Below are positions 1-10,025 of a stretch of DNA of 16,481 nt, one piece after another. Each line of letters opens with the position of its first letter. Within the stretch, counting starts at the first letter, position 1. The stretch spans positions 1 to 16,481 of the forward strand of contig LVLI01000926.1 in NCBI GenBank assembly GCA_001687465.1, read 5' to 3'. The notes beneath the pieces are model-generated. The model was not told the DNA's origin, searched no databases, and saw only the letters and a list, made by a program, of their open reading frames with translations. The translations under genes and the position numbers were made by a program. This DNA is from Halocafeteria seosinensis. Taxonomy: Eukaryota > Sar > Bigyra > Bicosoecida.

Positions 1-3000
1 GCATTACACATACCTCTGCCATTGCAGTAGTCAATACACCGAGTACGGCATTCAACTCCTCGTCGGAATGTGGGATCCCAACAGTGGCAGGTGTAGTCCT
101 CCGCCATGAATCCGTAGGGTCTGCACTCTGGAATTGGAGGAGCTCCAAACCTTCCGACAAGATCATCAATTCGCTCAATTTGTTGACCTCTCCTCCCTTG
201 GATAGGATACGCTTGTGAAGCATTACGCTCTCCAAACTGTTCCGAGTGAAACGGAACCTCAAATTTTGCCCCATAATCTAGCCACTTGAGGTCAATCTCT
301 CCTCCATTCAAATCAAGCATGCTTGCTACAGCTTCCGGTCGACAAGTTCCATGATACACCGGTCGGTTTATTTGACCTCGCCCACTGAAGCTTTTTGCCC
401 ATAGATTACCACGCATTTGCCCTGTCGGAAAATCAACATGAGCGTTAGGAGCAAGCATCGTACCCACCACGTCAATTTTTTCAATATGAACATTTTGAGC
501 AACCGGTAAATTCCATATGATAGCGGCTGAATAATTGTCCTTGTAGAAGTCGCCCGTAAACCCTTTGCTCAGGATACTGACATTGTAGGCGAAGGCGGGT
601 AGGGAAGCGTTATCTCGTCGGTACTCGTGCAGATCCCCAGGTCCGGCATCATATTCAGTATGTGTATCATTCCAAATAACATTGATAATAGTAGTGGGCA
701 CAGACTCCGGATCCCACTGACCGGGAGATGCAATGAATGGGCGGAACCCTGCCCCTTTCAGAGGCGACGATTCGAACGGTTCAAAATTTCTTTCCTCGCC
801 TAGGGTTGCCAAGTCTAAGTCAATAGTCCTAGCTCGCAACAGGTCGTGGGCATTCACATGGAACACATTCACATCGGGTCTAATACCCTTCAGGTAAAGT
901 GTGGAGAACCGTATGTGAGCTGTTGCTGTACGAGGTAAACTAGCGAGTCGTTGAGATAAGCTGCGCAAAGCGCGTCTCGCACCATGGAAGTCGACAGGGA
1001 ACGGAAATCTACTATCCGCCTGCAATTTCCTACCAGGTTCATCCACACTTGCAGTTTGAGGGATGAATGACTCATTTGACCCATATATAATGTTACCACC
1101 ACCCATCACGGCTCCCTGAGGAAATTCGAGTGTTCCTTTCACCGCCAAATCATCTCGATCGGTATACACGTTGCCATTTAGTTGGTACAAAAATGGCTCA
1201 GAGGGAGAGCCCCATACGGCGCCTACACTATAGCTTCCCATGACTACGTCTCCTTCCATCGCGGTCAGTCCCTCTACATCGGAGCCATTTGGAGACTGCC
1301 AGTTTCCAAGGACATAGGCATGGTATAACGGCAGGTCTGGGTGCTCATTTCCTCCACATCCATTCGACGTAGAGCGCACATTACATTTGGAGCCACACCA
1401 ACCCGGGGGGCATACGCAATAACCCCCCTTACTGCACTTGCCACCATTAAAACAGGTGACTCCTCCTCGAAACCACCTACTGGGACGGCATCGCCCAAGC
1501 ATGTACTCCATTTCACCAAGTAGCATTTGAGGCTCCTTCACGTACACTTCAAGCCGAACAATTTGACGACGAGGCACAACAGGACATTGTAAAGCAGGAT
1601 CCACTATTTCACTGTGAGCCATATTTGCTTGGTCAGTTCCATATATCACTTCGTCCAAGTTTTCCGGGATCTTACAACTCCCCTCGGAGTCCCTTGACAC
1701 TTGGAATGGAAATCGAGCCACAATGTCACCTTGCCTGTCTCTTGCAACACATTCGTAAGCCTGCAGGACAGTCTCATTAAACGGATAAGGCCCGCCGCCT
1801 TTGTTCACAAGCGTACTACTTATTAAATTATCGCCAGTAACATCAATGATCTGACCTGGTATCATCAGTCCTGCCTCGGGGTGAAACTCAGAAACATAAG
1901 GTTCCTCCTCCGAAACCTCGACACCACAGGCCCTGCCTGTCCATCCTCGAGAACACACACATCCAGAGCACGTACAGATTCCATTCCCTGAGCACAGAGA
2001 AGGACAGAATTTCAGTTTCTCCTGGGGTGTAAAGTTAAGGCATCCTTCTGAAGGGTCAGCAGAGGGCGTAACAGATGGAGTGCGACTGTTTGAACTGGTG
2101 ATGGAAGGTGTTGAGCTAACAGTTGAGCTCCCTGTGGTGCTTCCAGTGGAGCTCATTGAAGCCGTTGGAGTCCTAGTCGCGGTCTGGGAACTAGTTGTGA
2201 AGAGTGAAGCTGTATTGGAGGATGTCTCCGACGGTGACACAGTAGACGGCTCGGTGCCAGCCGCACTTGAGCTGGCGGATGGTGAAGCCGTCTCGCTTGA
2301 AATTGAAGTGCCAGTTTTACTCGCGGTAGTGGTGTGACTCGCCGTTGCACTTGAAGACTGACTTGCAGGAGCGATAGGGCTGCCGGTAGAAGACGCACTC
2401 GTGCTTGGAGTCGACGTCGCCGTTCCGCTGGGAGCACCAGACTCGCTCGCTGTTGCACTTGAAGACTTGCTTGCAGTCGAAGGTCCAGTTCCACTAGGAG
2501 TACCGGACTGGCTGATTGTTGCAATAGAAGCCTTGCTCGCAGTCTTGCTAGGGCTGTCGGTAGAAGACGCACTCAAACTTGGCGTCGAAGTAGCAATTCC
2601 TCTAGGAGTGCTCGAGTGACTTACTGTTGCACTTGGAGATTTGCTTGCAGTCGCACCAGAGCTGCCGGTAGAAGACGCACTTACGGGAGTCAAAGTACCA
2701 GTTCCGCTAAAAGTACCGGACTGGCTCGCTGTTGCACTGCTCGTTGTACTTGGTGAACTGCTGGCGGTGGCACTAAACGAAGTATAGGGCGTGGCCGTAC
2801 TCGTGAAACCGCTGGGTGGCGAACCACTAGAAGAGGGAGAACCAGTCGCGGTGGGTGTACGCGTTCCCGATACCGTCCCACTCACACTACCGCTCGCCGT
2901 AGAGGTCTCGGAAGAAGATGGTGTACGGCTAACTGTGTTGCTGGGACTGATGCTGGGGGTTTCGGTTCCGGTGACAGAGCTAGAAGCCGTCGGAGAGACG

Positions 3001-5634
3001 GTATAAGTGGGTGTTCCAGTAATTGTGTTACTTGTTGATGGGGTTGTAGTTCGAGTTGTACTAGGAGTGCCAGTTGACGACACGCTTGCCGTTACACTAC
3101 CACTCGGTGTTCTCGTCAAGGTACCCGTGCCACTAGCACTCGGCGAAGCCGTGGACGACAACGTCGCCGTTCCAGTTAAAGTCACAGTAACACTGGCACT
3201 GCTCGTCAAGGAACTTGACGGGCTTTCACTTCCTGTCGTAGAGGGTGTGGCCGTACTCGTAAAACTACCCGAAGGTGTCCCAGTAGAGGAGGGAGAACCA
3301 GTCGTGGTAGGTGTACGCGTTCCCGATACCGTCCCACTCACACTACCGCTCGCCGTAGAGGTCTCGGAAGAAGATGGTGTACGGCTTACTGTGTTGCTGG
3401 GACTGATGCTGGGGGTTTCGGTTCCAGTGACAGAGCTAGAAGCCGTCGGAGAGACGGTATAAGTGGGTGTTGCAGTGATTGTGTTACTTGTTGATGGGGT
3501 TGTAGTTCGAGTTGTACTAGGAGTGCCAGTTGACGACACGCTTGCCGTTACACTACCACTCGGTGTTCTCGTCAAGGTACCCGTGCCACTAGCACTCGGC
3601 GAAGCCGTGGACGACAACGTCGCCGTTCCAGTTGAAGTCACAGTAACACTGGCACTGCTCGTCAAGGAACTTGACGGGCTTTCGCTTCGTGTGGCACTTG
3701 CAGTCGCAGATGTGGTCTTGCTAGGAGTTATTGACGACGTTGGTGTACCGCTCTGACTTGCTGTTGGAGTCGGGGTAGCTGTCACACTACCCGAAGCGCT
3801 ATGGGTCGGCGTCGAAGATGCAGTGCCAGTTGGTGTCATGGTCTCGGTCGGGGTCGGAGTCATACTTGCAGTCACACTGCTCGTCACTGAACTTGTTAAG
3901 GTAGCAGTAGTTGACGGCGAGGCCGTATTACTCCCAGTATTGGTCGGACTCATCGTAGAGCTCGCCGTTTCGCTTGTTGAGCTAGATGATGTCGGAGAAA
4001 CCGTTGAGCTTGATGTCCCGGTGGCAGTCTGTGTTGAGGTACCCGTTGAAGACACAGTAGCCGTTACACTACTACTCGCAGTGCTTGTTACTGTTGGAGT
4101 ACCAGTCGGGATCCTCTTCGCTGTCCCTGTCCCTGTCATACTCGGTGAGGAGGTGGATGATGCAGTCGGTGTTCTTGTCGACGTTACGGCGGCAGTGGCA
4201 CTGCTAGTTAAAGAGCTTGTCGGTGTCTTACTACTGGTACTAGATGGAGTTTTCGACATTGTACTGCTTGGTGTCGCAGTACCAGTTCGAGTCCCAGTAG
4301 GACTAGAGGAACCCGTCACAGTACTTGAAGGGCTGCTAGAGGAACCCGTCTCACTCGGTGTCACCGTTGCGGTAACAGTACCACTCACACTACTTGTTGA
4401 CGACGGTGTTTTCGAAGGGGTTGGACTACCGGTTCCTGTCTTAGTGGGACTAGGTGTTGACGTCCTACTACCAGTTGGGGAGCTAGACCGCGTCGATGTG
4501 ACGGTATCACTAGGTGATTGGGTGCCAGTCCTAGTCGGGGACTGCGTAGAGCTACTACTCGGGGTCTTTAATGCGCTTCCCGTCACGGTTGCACTCGGAG
4601 TTTCAGTCGACGATTCTGTAGCTGTACTAGTGGCGGTCACACTGCCAGTGGCACTGCTAGTCACTGAGCTCGTTGGTGTTTGCGTTCTCGTCTGACTGGG
4701 CGTATTCGAACTGGTTGGAGTAGACGTAACGGATGGCGTTGCCGTTCCCGTATGGCTGGGGGTCGTACTTGGAGTAGCCGTCTTACTGCTTGATGGACTG
4801 CGAGTTTGAGTCGCGGTCTCAGAGGAGGATACCGAAGGTGTTGCAGTACCGGAATTCGAACTGGTTGGGGTAGTCGTAACAGAAGGTGTTGCTGTACCGG
4901 TATTCGAACTGGTTGATGTATCGGAAGGTGTCGCCGTTTTCGTATGGCTCGACGTTGTGCTTGGAGTGGCCGTTTTGCTGCTTGATGGAGTGCGAGTATG
5001 GGTCGCAGTCGCAGAGGACGATGTCGAAGGTGTTGCTGTAGCAGTATAAGAACTGGTAGGCGTAGAAGAAACGGAAGGACTGCGGGTATGGGTCGCCGTC
5101 TCAGCGGAAGATGCCGAAGGTGTTGCTGTACCGGTACTCGAACTGGTTGAGGTAGACGTAACGGAAGGTGTTGCCGTTCCCGTGCGGCTGCTTGTCGGGG
5201 ACACAGAGGGAGTAACAGAGGAGGTACCAGACGTAGAGGGGGTGCCCGTCATTGATGGGGAAGGAGATGGCAATGGCTCTGGGTCATCTTCGCCCAAGGG
5301 GTCAAACGTAGAGCTGGGGCTCGGCGTAGGTTTTGATGATGGAGACGGAGAAGGCTCGGAGGGCAACGTCGTATCTAAACATTCTTCAATCAGGGAATCT
5401 AGGGCAGAGGAAACGGCGCCTGTATCATCGACAAGACACACTTCCAATACGCAGGTTTCGTAATGCGACTGTATATCAACACCACTCTCATTGCAAAACT
5501 GGGCGAAATCGCTCTTTAATAGGTGCTTCGCACACTTAGATTCGGCTTCATTCCTATCCACGTCACCATCCTCAAACTGGCAATCGTAATCGGGATCTGG
5601 GAGGCTACTCGGATTCGGAGAATCTCCAAAGTCA

Positions 5635-5666
<32 letters not shown>

Positions 5667-8600
5667 ACCGTCATCGTCGTCTTCATCATCGTCTCCCGGA
5701 GTAACATCTTCTATATCCTCACCCGGATTTGTTTCATCAGGATCTGGCTCTTCCTCATAATCAACACCTCCTTTACACACTAATGCATCTTCTGCACCAT
5801 CCCCACTTTCTTGCGAACAGCTTCCTGTATCCGTGTACCCAATGGACGCTTTCGCGGGAATAACAGCGCTTCCATTACGAAAAAGACTCTCACCCGGTGG
5901 TACCAACCAAGTCATTGCGAAATCGTGTCTGGAACGGTCTTTCCCGCTGGTGCGCCCGCCGTACGACTGCCCATCGCTCCCAATGAAATTGCGGTCCTTG
6001 TCCCCATTCCACAATCCGCAAAGTCCATTAATACGGTCACGAAATCTACCACCGACGACAACAGACAAGTCGAGATAGTGAAATCCTCGCCACGAACTCA
6101 CTTTCACCTCAACTTCAGTGCCGTCAGGAAGCGAGAATCGATATTTTGGTGATCCAGAACCAGCACCTATGCGGTGAATTCTCATTCCCGTACTCCCCTC
6201 AGGCCAATGCTGAAACGTTAAGGGATTATTGCGCTTTCGATGATCCACATGGAGCCCAACGACTTGAGAACGGTATTTCACGAGTACAGCCTGATTACAA
6301 GATACCGTAAAGCACTGTATCTGGCGAGACTGGACAACAAATTCTCCATCACATGAACGGGCAACGTAGTAATCTCCTACACCGAAAAAATCATATTTCA
6401 CTGTATCAAAAGTTACCATGTGCGGATCTCCCCAACTACGGCAATGCGCCCTTCCTCGTGTTCCATGGGTCATCGTCACAAACACTTCTTTTTGTACACG
6501 CCTAGAATCAACGACTTCATCAAAATCCAAAGTGTGATGACTAAAATTACCCGCAGAAACATCAGTCTTCCACTTGTTCACTCCGCCATAGTTAAGCGCC
6601 GTCAAGCGAATACCATGCATAGACGATCCGGACGAGTACGGATTGGCTTTAGGAACTAGGGTCATGGATTGCCATTGATCCCAGTTATCTTTATTGAATA
6701 TTAATACACATTTCGACACAGTAAAGAATGAAGATGCAGCTTTACTGTCGACGACCACTGAGACGTTTCCTGAGTGCTCAGGACGGCTGGAAAGACGGAT
6801 TTTCAACTCTGACGGATTTTGATTATCAAGCATTACTTCGTTACCGTCGTTTTCGGTAGAAATCTCAATATCAGGGTTGCATCTTTCCCATTCTCGAAGA
6901 TGAGGGCATCCACGCGAGCCACTTTGAACGGTACGATGACGAATACGCAGAGTCCCTCCAATGTCAGAGGCATTGACGGCATCAAACAAATTTTTAGTGA
7001 GTACACATGAAGACCATTCTGACCACTCACTCACAACGCAATCCCTTGTTGCACTCTCTCCAAATAACAATGCATGATACATTTCATCATACAGCTTTCT
7101 GGTCTCCAAATCACTCAAGGGACGACCGTACAATCGGACATCATGTACTTGAGCGCACATGCGGTCAGCCCCCGAATGGGAGGAAGCCCCTATGAACAGA
7201 GGGGCGTTAAGAGCAGGAATTTGTCCGGGGTGTGGAACTTCTCGCTTGGCACAATTTCCATCGACATACCAAAAAAGCTTCCGAGAACCAGGCTCATATT
7301 TTACCAACGCGTGATGCCACTCCTCAAGTGAAGCGCTTGCGACAAAGGATCGAGAGCTAGAACCACTATTCAGCTGAACTCGGGAGGCAACGTTGTTCCC
7401 TTCGAAATCCTCGGAGCCGTGGATTTCCACAGAACCTGCGCCATTCCTACGCGCATTGCCATTCCCAACAAAGGTCTGGTCCAATGCTCCCGAGAGTCGA
7501 CGGTAAAAGATTGATAACGTGAATCCAGCGGTCCAATTGTATTTCCGCAAACCTGGAACCTCAATGTGTCCGTCCCAACACGCCTCCATAACTGGGAGGC
7601 GATAGGAATCGTCAGCGAAACCAAACCGAACATCGCCAATCACCTCACCGTCGTTACCACTACCCGATAAGTCGGGAAAGTGATCAAGACCACCTTCATG
7701 AGGAGCTTGAAGCCACAATGGAAGATTGTTAGTCAAGTTATGAGGCCGGAGAAATTCCTCGTCTGCTTCGAAGAAAGCAATACCGTGGTCACCATTGCTA
7801 TAGAAAAGACCGTCATGTCCGTGACCACTGATATCTATTAACCCCATGACATGTTTCGCAGATTCGACAGTACCACACCTCGTAGTACTTGGCAACCCGC
7901 TCAACTCCGCCCTCGTAATATTCTTGTCGTAATATCCTAGTACTAGGGATGAGAATACATCTCGGTGATCATTTCCCAGTTGTGTAGGAAGAGATTGCAA
8001 CAAGCGACGATCCGAAAGCTCAAGAATCCGGTTCCAAACATAGATTGATGACACATACCCCTGGAAAGAAAAGCGATCATCAAGGTGCTCCCCACAATCG
8101 TACGAATCCAACTGTGCTAGTGCCGTCAAGCGAGGCATTTGTCCCACCATCAAACATGCGTTTCCCGAACGCTCTGTGATCTGTTTTGGAACCGTCCTAT
8201 GTAGGAGGGTATTCCCGTCAACCTGGATTCTGAGTATAGCCGTTTCATCACCGTTGTCGTTTTCCCAAGACACAAAAATCATATGCCATCGCCCATCGTT
8301 TATCTCAAAATTTCCCGGGAAACGCTGACCACGAAGGAACACGTCTACAGTGTTCACCTCAGAGAGAAACACTGTCATTTCATTAGTGGCCGTGTTTTCC
8401 GAGGTTAATGAAAGTAGAGCCTGGCTCTTCGTGTTTGTAGTTCTTACCCAACAAGATACGGACAAACCGTTCTCATGGAAATCGAAGCTGTGCGGGACCC
8501 GGCTTTGGATACGGTTGCCAGTAGCAGGGCCATGCAAAAATATCCGTGGAAGGTTTCTGTCAACATGGCACACCCAACGCGAGTCCAAAAGGGTGCGTTT

Positions 8601-9644
8601 TTTCGGAATCGGCACAGTGCTGCCCTGTTCTTTATTTTCATCTTTGTCTTTATCTTCATCCTCATCTTCATCTTCATCTTCATCCTCGTCTTCATCCTCG
8701 TCTTCATCCTCATCTTCATCTTCATCTTCATCCTCCTCTTCATCTTCATCCTCGTCTTCATCTTCATCCTCGTCGTCTTCATCTTCATCGTCTTCATCTT
8801 CATCCTCGTCGTCTTCGTCTTCATCCTCGTCTTCATCTTCATCTTCGTCTTCGTCTTCATCCTCACCTTCCTCGGAGTCTTCAAGCTTCCATTCGAGCTT
8901 CAGTCGGGTTCGTCCCGTCCACTCGTAAAACAGAACCTGCCTTCAACACAACAATGCGTCAGTTATCCGGATTCTGGTAACATAGCAAGGTAGCCACTTG
9001 GTACGCACCTCAAAGAAATGCTTTCCCTCGTCCAAAGGGAATTTGGTGGATTTTTCCTTCGATGCGTGGAGGCCATCGTTGTCAATAGCCTGACGACGAC
9101 CAAAAAATAAATAAGCCAAGAATTCATGATCAAACGTATAACAGCACTTGGGCAACAACATCCTCTATCATATACGTACGAGCCCACCGTCAATGTAAAG
9201 TCTGGAACCATCATCCGACGTCAAGTAAAACTTATACTCGCCGGTTTTCGGCGCATCGACGCTTCCTTGGAACCGCGCGAAAAAATGGGTATCAGCATCG
9301 TTCCCGTCCGAATCGACAGGACCTTGCGGCCAGGCTTCACCATAATCTGTGTTAATGTCTAACTCGTTCCAGATGAACGTGCTTCGACTGTCTTCCAGGA
9401 TCTCCTCCCGGGCCGATTCCACGCTTCTTCTGTCCTCCACTTCATGGTGATTAAACCGGAACGCTTCGCCCTTCCATCCGGGGGTGCATGCGGTTGTGGT
9501 TCCCAAGAGATTGACCGCAAACAAACTTATACACAAGAGATAGACGCCTTTAAGCGGAGATTCCCGCGTTCGCCAATCCTGCACCACCCACAAACAACGA
9601 GCACAGTACCATGAATAACTGCACACTTCCCCACAGGCACACAT
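1..9644 (-). CDS. Gene A: giant modular surface/adhesion protein (PA14-LamG-LamG-TSP1-VWD-PTS-EGF-CAA), 3' partial, three exons
   Basis: The coding segments are 9644-9180, 9089-9009 and 8936-1, giving 3160 residues with the 3' end off the left edge. The start ATG at 9644 has A at -3 and an in-frame TGA 9 bp upstream (9656-9654). Residues 34-48 are a hydrophobic core ending near TTTAC, a likely signal peptide, although the 33-residue n-region is long. Order by residue: PA14 55-200; Asp/Glu tract 203-285; LamG-like 1 about 325-510 (SVSCWV, GRWHM); LamG-like 2 about 595-800 (GFTLSIFYRR, EEWHHALV); TSP1-like 815-870; NW beta module 870-975; VWD 1015-1190 with GDPH at 1018-1021; Asp tract; C8-like cysteine module; PTS region about 1405-2478; EGF; unrecognised module; EGF; CAA about 2711-3035; EGF cluster start. 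The exon 3 frame is open over 2978 codons. No enzyme is evident. A secreted, probably membrane-anchored adhesin is inferred from the domains and from gene B. The 5' exon is the least certain part. Confidence 0.85.
380..1350 (-). other. Choice-of-anchor A (CAA) domain of gene A
   Basis: Landmarks are YHAYVLGNWQSPNGSDVEG, then AMEGDVVMGSYSVG, the helix LRSLSQRLASL, TTIINVIWNDT, AAIIWNLPVA, VVGTMLAPNAHVDF and GNLWAKSFSGRGQIN. This is the signature order of the bacterial CAA domain (GSDVEG, ILWNxP, GTxLAPNA, GxxxAKSF), a beta-solenoid-like fold also found in diatom adhesive-trail proteins. It is flanked by EGF modules. Bacterial origin by horizontal transfer is published for diatom CAA domains and is not tested here. 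Confidence 0.85.
1500..1915 (-). other. Unrecognised module between EGF 1 and EGF 2 (gene A)
   Basis: The segment begins SEFHPEAGLMIPGQIIDVTGDNL, which faintly resembles an IPT/TIG start. It includes CVARDR, VARFPFQV, CKIP and CPVVPRRQIVRLEV and ends near YMLGRC. The same module with conserved cysteines is in gene B at 13985-14390. I cannot assign a family. Confidence 0.5.
2045..5275 (-). repeat. Pro/Thr/Ser-rich mucin-like stalk of gene A
   Basis: About 1070 residues consist almost entirely of Thr, Ser, Pro, Ala, Gly and Val, with no cysteine, as irregular units such as GTATPSVT, TSSVTAS and SSTGTPS. Recognisable subrepeats around ggtgttgc-gtaccgg occur at 4837, 4884 and 5119. The segment is a candidate for dense O-glycosylation and would act as an extended stalk or mucilage-forming part. 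It has about 2 kb more than the matching region of gene B. The antisense frames give Val/Leu/Glu-rich artefacts. Confidence 0.9.
2791..3702 (-). repeat. 456-bp in-frame tandem duplication inside the PTS region (two copies)
   Basis: Copies are 2791-3246 and 3247-3702, offset exactly 456 bp (152 codons). From 2855 to 3231 against 3311 to 3687 I count six mismatches in 377 bp. The outer 64 bp at the low-coordinate end of each copy are more diverged, and identity ends abruptly at 3231/3687. This is a recent, frame-preserving unit expansion. Confidence 0.93.
5365..5595 (-). other. C8-like cysteine module after VWD (gene A)
   Basis: The pattern AESKCAKHLLKSDFAQFC...HYETCVLEVC...LIEEC matches the spacing of the C8 module that follows VWD domains in mucins and vWF. 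A tract of mostly Asp (about 5625-5697) separates it from VWD. The codon at 5549-5547 is GAA (Glu), where gene B has TGC (Cys). Confidence 0.6.
5905..6446 (-). other. von Willebrand factor type D domain with GDPH motif (gene A)
   Basis: It starts HCRSWGDPHMVTFD, continues KYDFFGVGDYYVA and CFTVSCNQAV, and closes with NGLCGLWNGD and the FAMTW strand. These are the standard VWD landmarks (GDPH, GLCGxxNG, C-terminal W strand). The GDPH tetrapeptide at 6431-6420 is the site that in some mucins cleaves itself between Asp and Pro. VWD assembles disulfide-linked multimers in animal mucins. A similar role here is inference. Confidence 0.88.
6560..6870 (-). other. Beta-sandwich 'NW' module before VWD (gene A)
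   Basis: The segment reads LKIRLSSRPEHSGNVSVVV, then a hydrophobic strand and LIFNKDNWDQWQSMTLVP. The pattern of Leu-x-Phe-x-x-x-Asn-Trp followed by a Gln-x-hydrophobic-Thr-Val strand resembles Ig-like/calx-beta-like modules seen in bacterial and algal surface proteins. Family identity is uncertain. Confidence 0.45.
6870..7040 (-). other. Degenerate thrombospondin type-1 module of gene A
   Basis: The segment shows DCVVSEWSEWSSC, then RIRHRTVQSGSRGCPHL and WERCNPD. This is the WxxWxxC start, the Arg-layer strand and the closing cysteines of a TSP1 repeat. The usual short CSxxCGxG turn is replaced by about 15 residues without cysteine (from VLTKN to SDIGG), so at least one canonical disulfide seems absent. 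Confidence 0.7.
7085..7700 (-). other. LamG/concanavalin-like domain 2 of gene A
   Basis: It begins near FPDLSGSGNDGEV. It then shows WTAGFTLSIFYRR, EEWHHALVKYEPGSRKLFWYVDG and a closing QVHDVRLYGRPLS strand, the standard LamG_3-type signature (WHH, YVDG, DVRLYGRPLS). It is the clearer of the two LamG-like copies and is followed immediately by the TSP1-like module. Confidence 0.8.
7950..8520 (-). other. LamG/concanavalin-like domain 1 of gene A
   Basis: The translated segment has the LamG/pentraxin-like pattern: a SFDFHENGLSVSCWVRT strand, a DVFLRGQRF segment, NDGRWHMIFVSW, then an IQVDGN turn and a GYVSSIYVWNRIL closing strand. Such beta-sandwiches often bind glycans or matrix proteins. The exact ligand cannot be read from sequence. 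Confidence 0.7.
8632..8878 (-). repeat. Asp/Glu-only coding microsatellite (acidic linker between PA14 and LamG)
   Basis: The minus strand reads almost only GAT/GAC/GAA/GAG codons, mostly alternating Glu-Asp, for about 80 residues. It ends in a short Lys-containing edge (DKDKDENKEQ). The hexamer GATGAA and its synonymous variants recur throughout, so this is both a DNA microsatellite and an acidic polypeptide linker. It may bind calcium or act as a polyelectrolyte linker. On the plus strand it gives meaningless Ser runs. Length is likely to vary between alleles. Confidence 0.9.
8937..9008 (-). other. Intron 2 of gene A (72 bp, phase 0)
   Basis: The donor is GTGCGT at 9008 and the acceptor is AAGGCAG ending at 8937. 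A branch-point-like CTGAC lies about 25-30 nt upstream of the acceptor. Splicing joins ...GKHFFE to VLFYEW..., giving the typical last strands of PA14, which end in a LKLEW motif. The unspliced frame stops at TGA 8945-8943. The 81-bp exon between the two introns encodes 27 residues. Confidence 0.78.
9090..9179 (-). other. Intron 1 of gene A (90 bp, phase 0)
   Basis: The donor is GTACGT at 9179 and the acceptor ends CGTCAG at 9090, preceded by a T-rich tract (TTATTTATTTTTTGG). Splicing joins ...YIDGGL to AIDNDG..., which restores the PA14 core pattern (YIDG..x..IDNDG). Without splicing the frame stops at TGA 9170-9168. The next GT, at 9175, would break the frame. The prediction rests on domain continuity, not on transcript data. 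Confidence 0.8.
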
Positions 9645-10025
9645 CTTGCTATCTCAGGACGTACCATGCTTGCTGTCAGATAAGAGTAATGGCTGTAAAG
9701 CGGCTGATAAAGAGGGACAAAAGCCCCGTGTCTACGTCGCAGCGACCTAGGTTTTCCGAGGGGGGGGGCTTTTTCGCTTGAACACCACGACAAACAAACA
9801 AACAAAAAGGGGGAAAAAAAATACGAACAACCCCAAGTTGAAATCAATTTGACATTTTTTTTCTTTTCACATAGTGTCAACCAACCACAGTGTTGTACAC
9901 CTTTGCGAGCGATGCCGTTTCCTCGGCTAAAGGCGGCCCCGCTCGGAATCCTCTTCCAAGAGCCGTTGCGCCGCAACGAAGCGCGCGCACTGGCTCTTGG
10001 AGCTTCAACATCCCAAACAGGATGG

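Larger units (their letters stand above)
8888..9485 (-). other. PA14 domain of gene A (split over three exons)
   Basis: Visible landmarks are ADTHFFARFQGSV, then TGEYKFYLTSDDGSRLYIDG, IDNDG, the GKHFFEV strand and the closing LKLEW. These match the PA14 beta-barrel, a carbohydrate-binding fold found in yeast flocculins and many surface proteins. The DD pair in SDDGSRLYIDG corresponds to the Asp-Asp calcium/ligand pair of sugar-binding PA14 members. Glycan binding is therefore plausible but inferred. The domain follows directly after the signal peptide, so it would be the distal tip of the protein. Confidence 0.8.

Noticed and set aside
2080-4695. Several plus-strand open frames rich in Val, Leu, Glu and Asp, one of 290 residues
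   Set aside because: They are the antisense of the Thr/Ser/Pro stalk of gene A. Composition follows from complementing ACN/TCN/AGT codons, and they mirror its repeats.
2045-5275. CRISPR-like or transposon-like repeat array
   Set aside because: Repeats are irregular, codon-phased and inside one open frame; there are no spacers of uniform length and no terminal inverted repeats.
8350-8928. Plus-strand frame with a long poly-Ser run, and other-frame Met/Lys-rich or His-rich frames
   Set aside because: They are shadow readings of the Asp/Glu microsatellite; the minus frame continues intact through flanking domains.
8943-9170. In-frame stops after the gene A N-terminus, suggesting a pseudogene
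   Set aside because: Both stops fall in predicted GT-AG introns whose removal restores the PA14 domain exactly.
1-9644. Bacterial or symbiont origin suggested by the CAA domain
   Set aside because: The gene has spliceosomal-type introns and VWD/EGF/TSP1 modules. Only the CAA domain may have bacterial ancestry.
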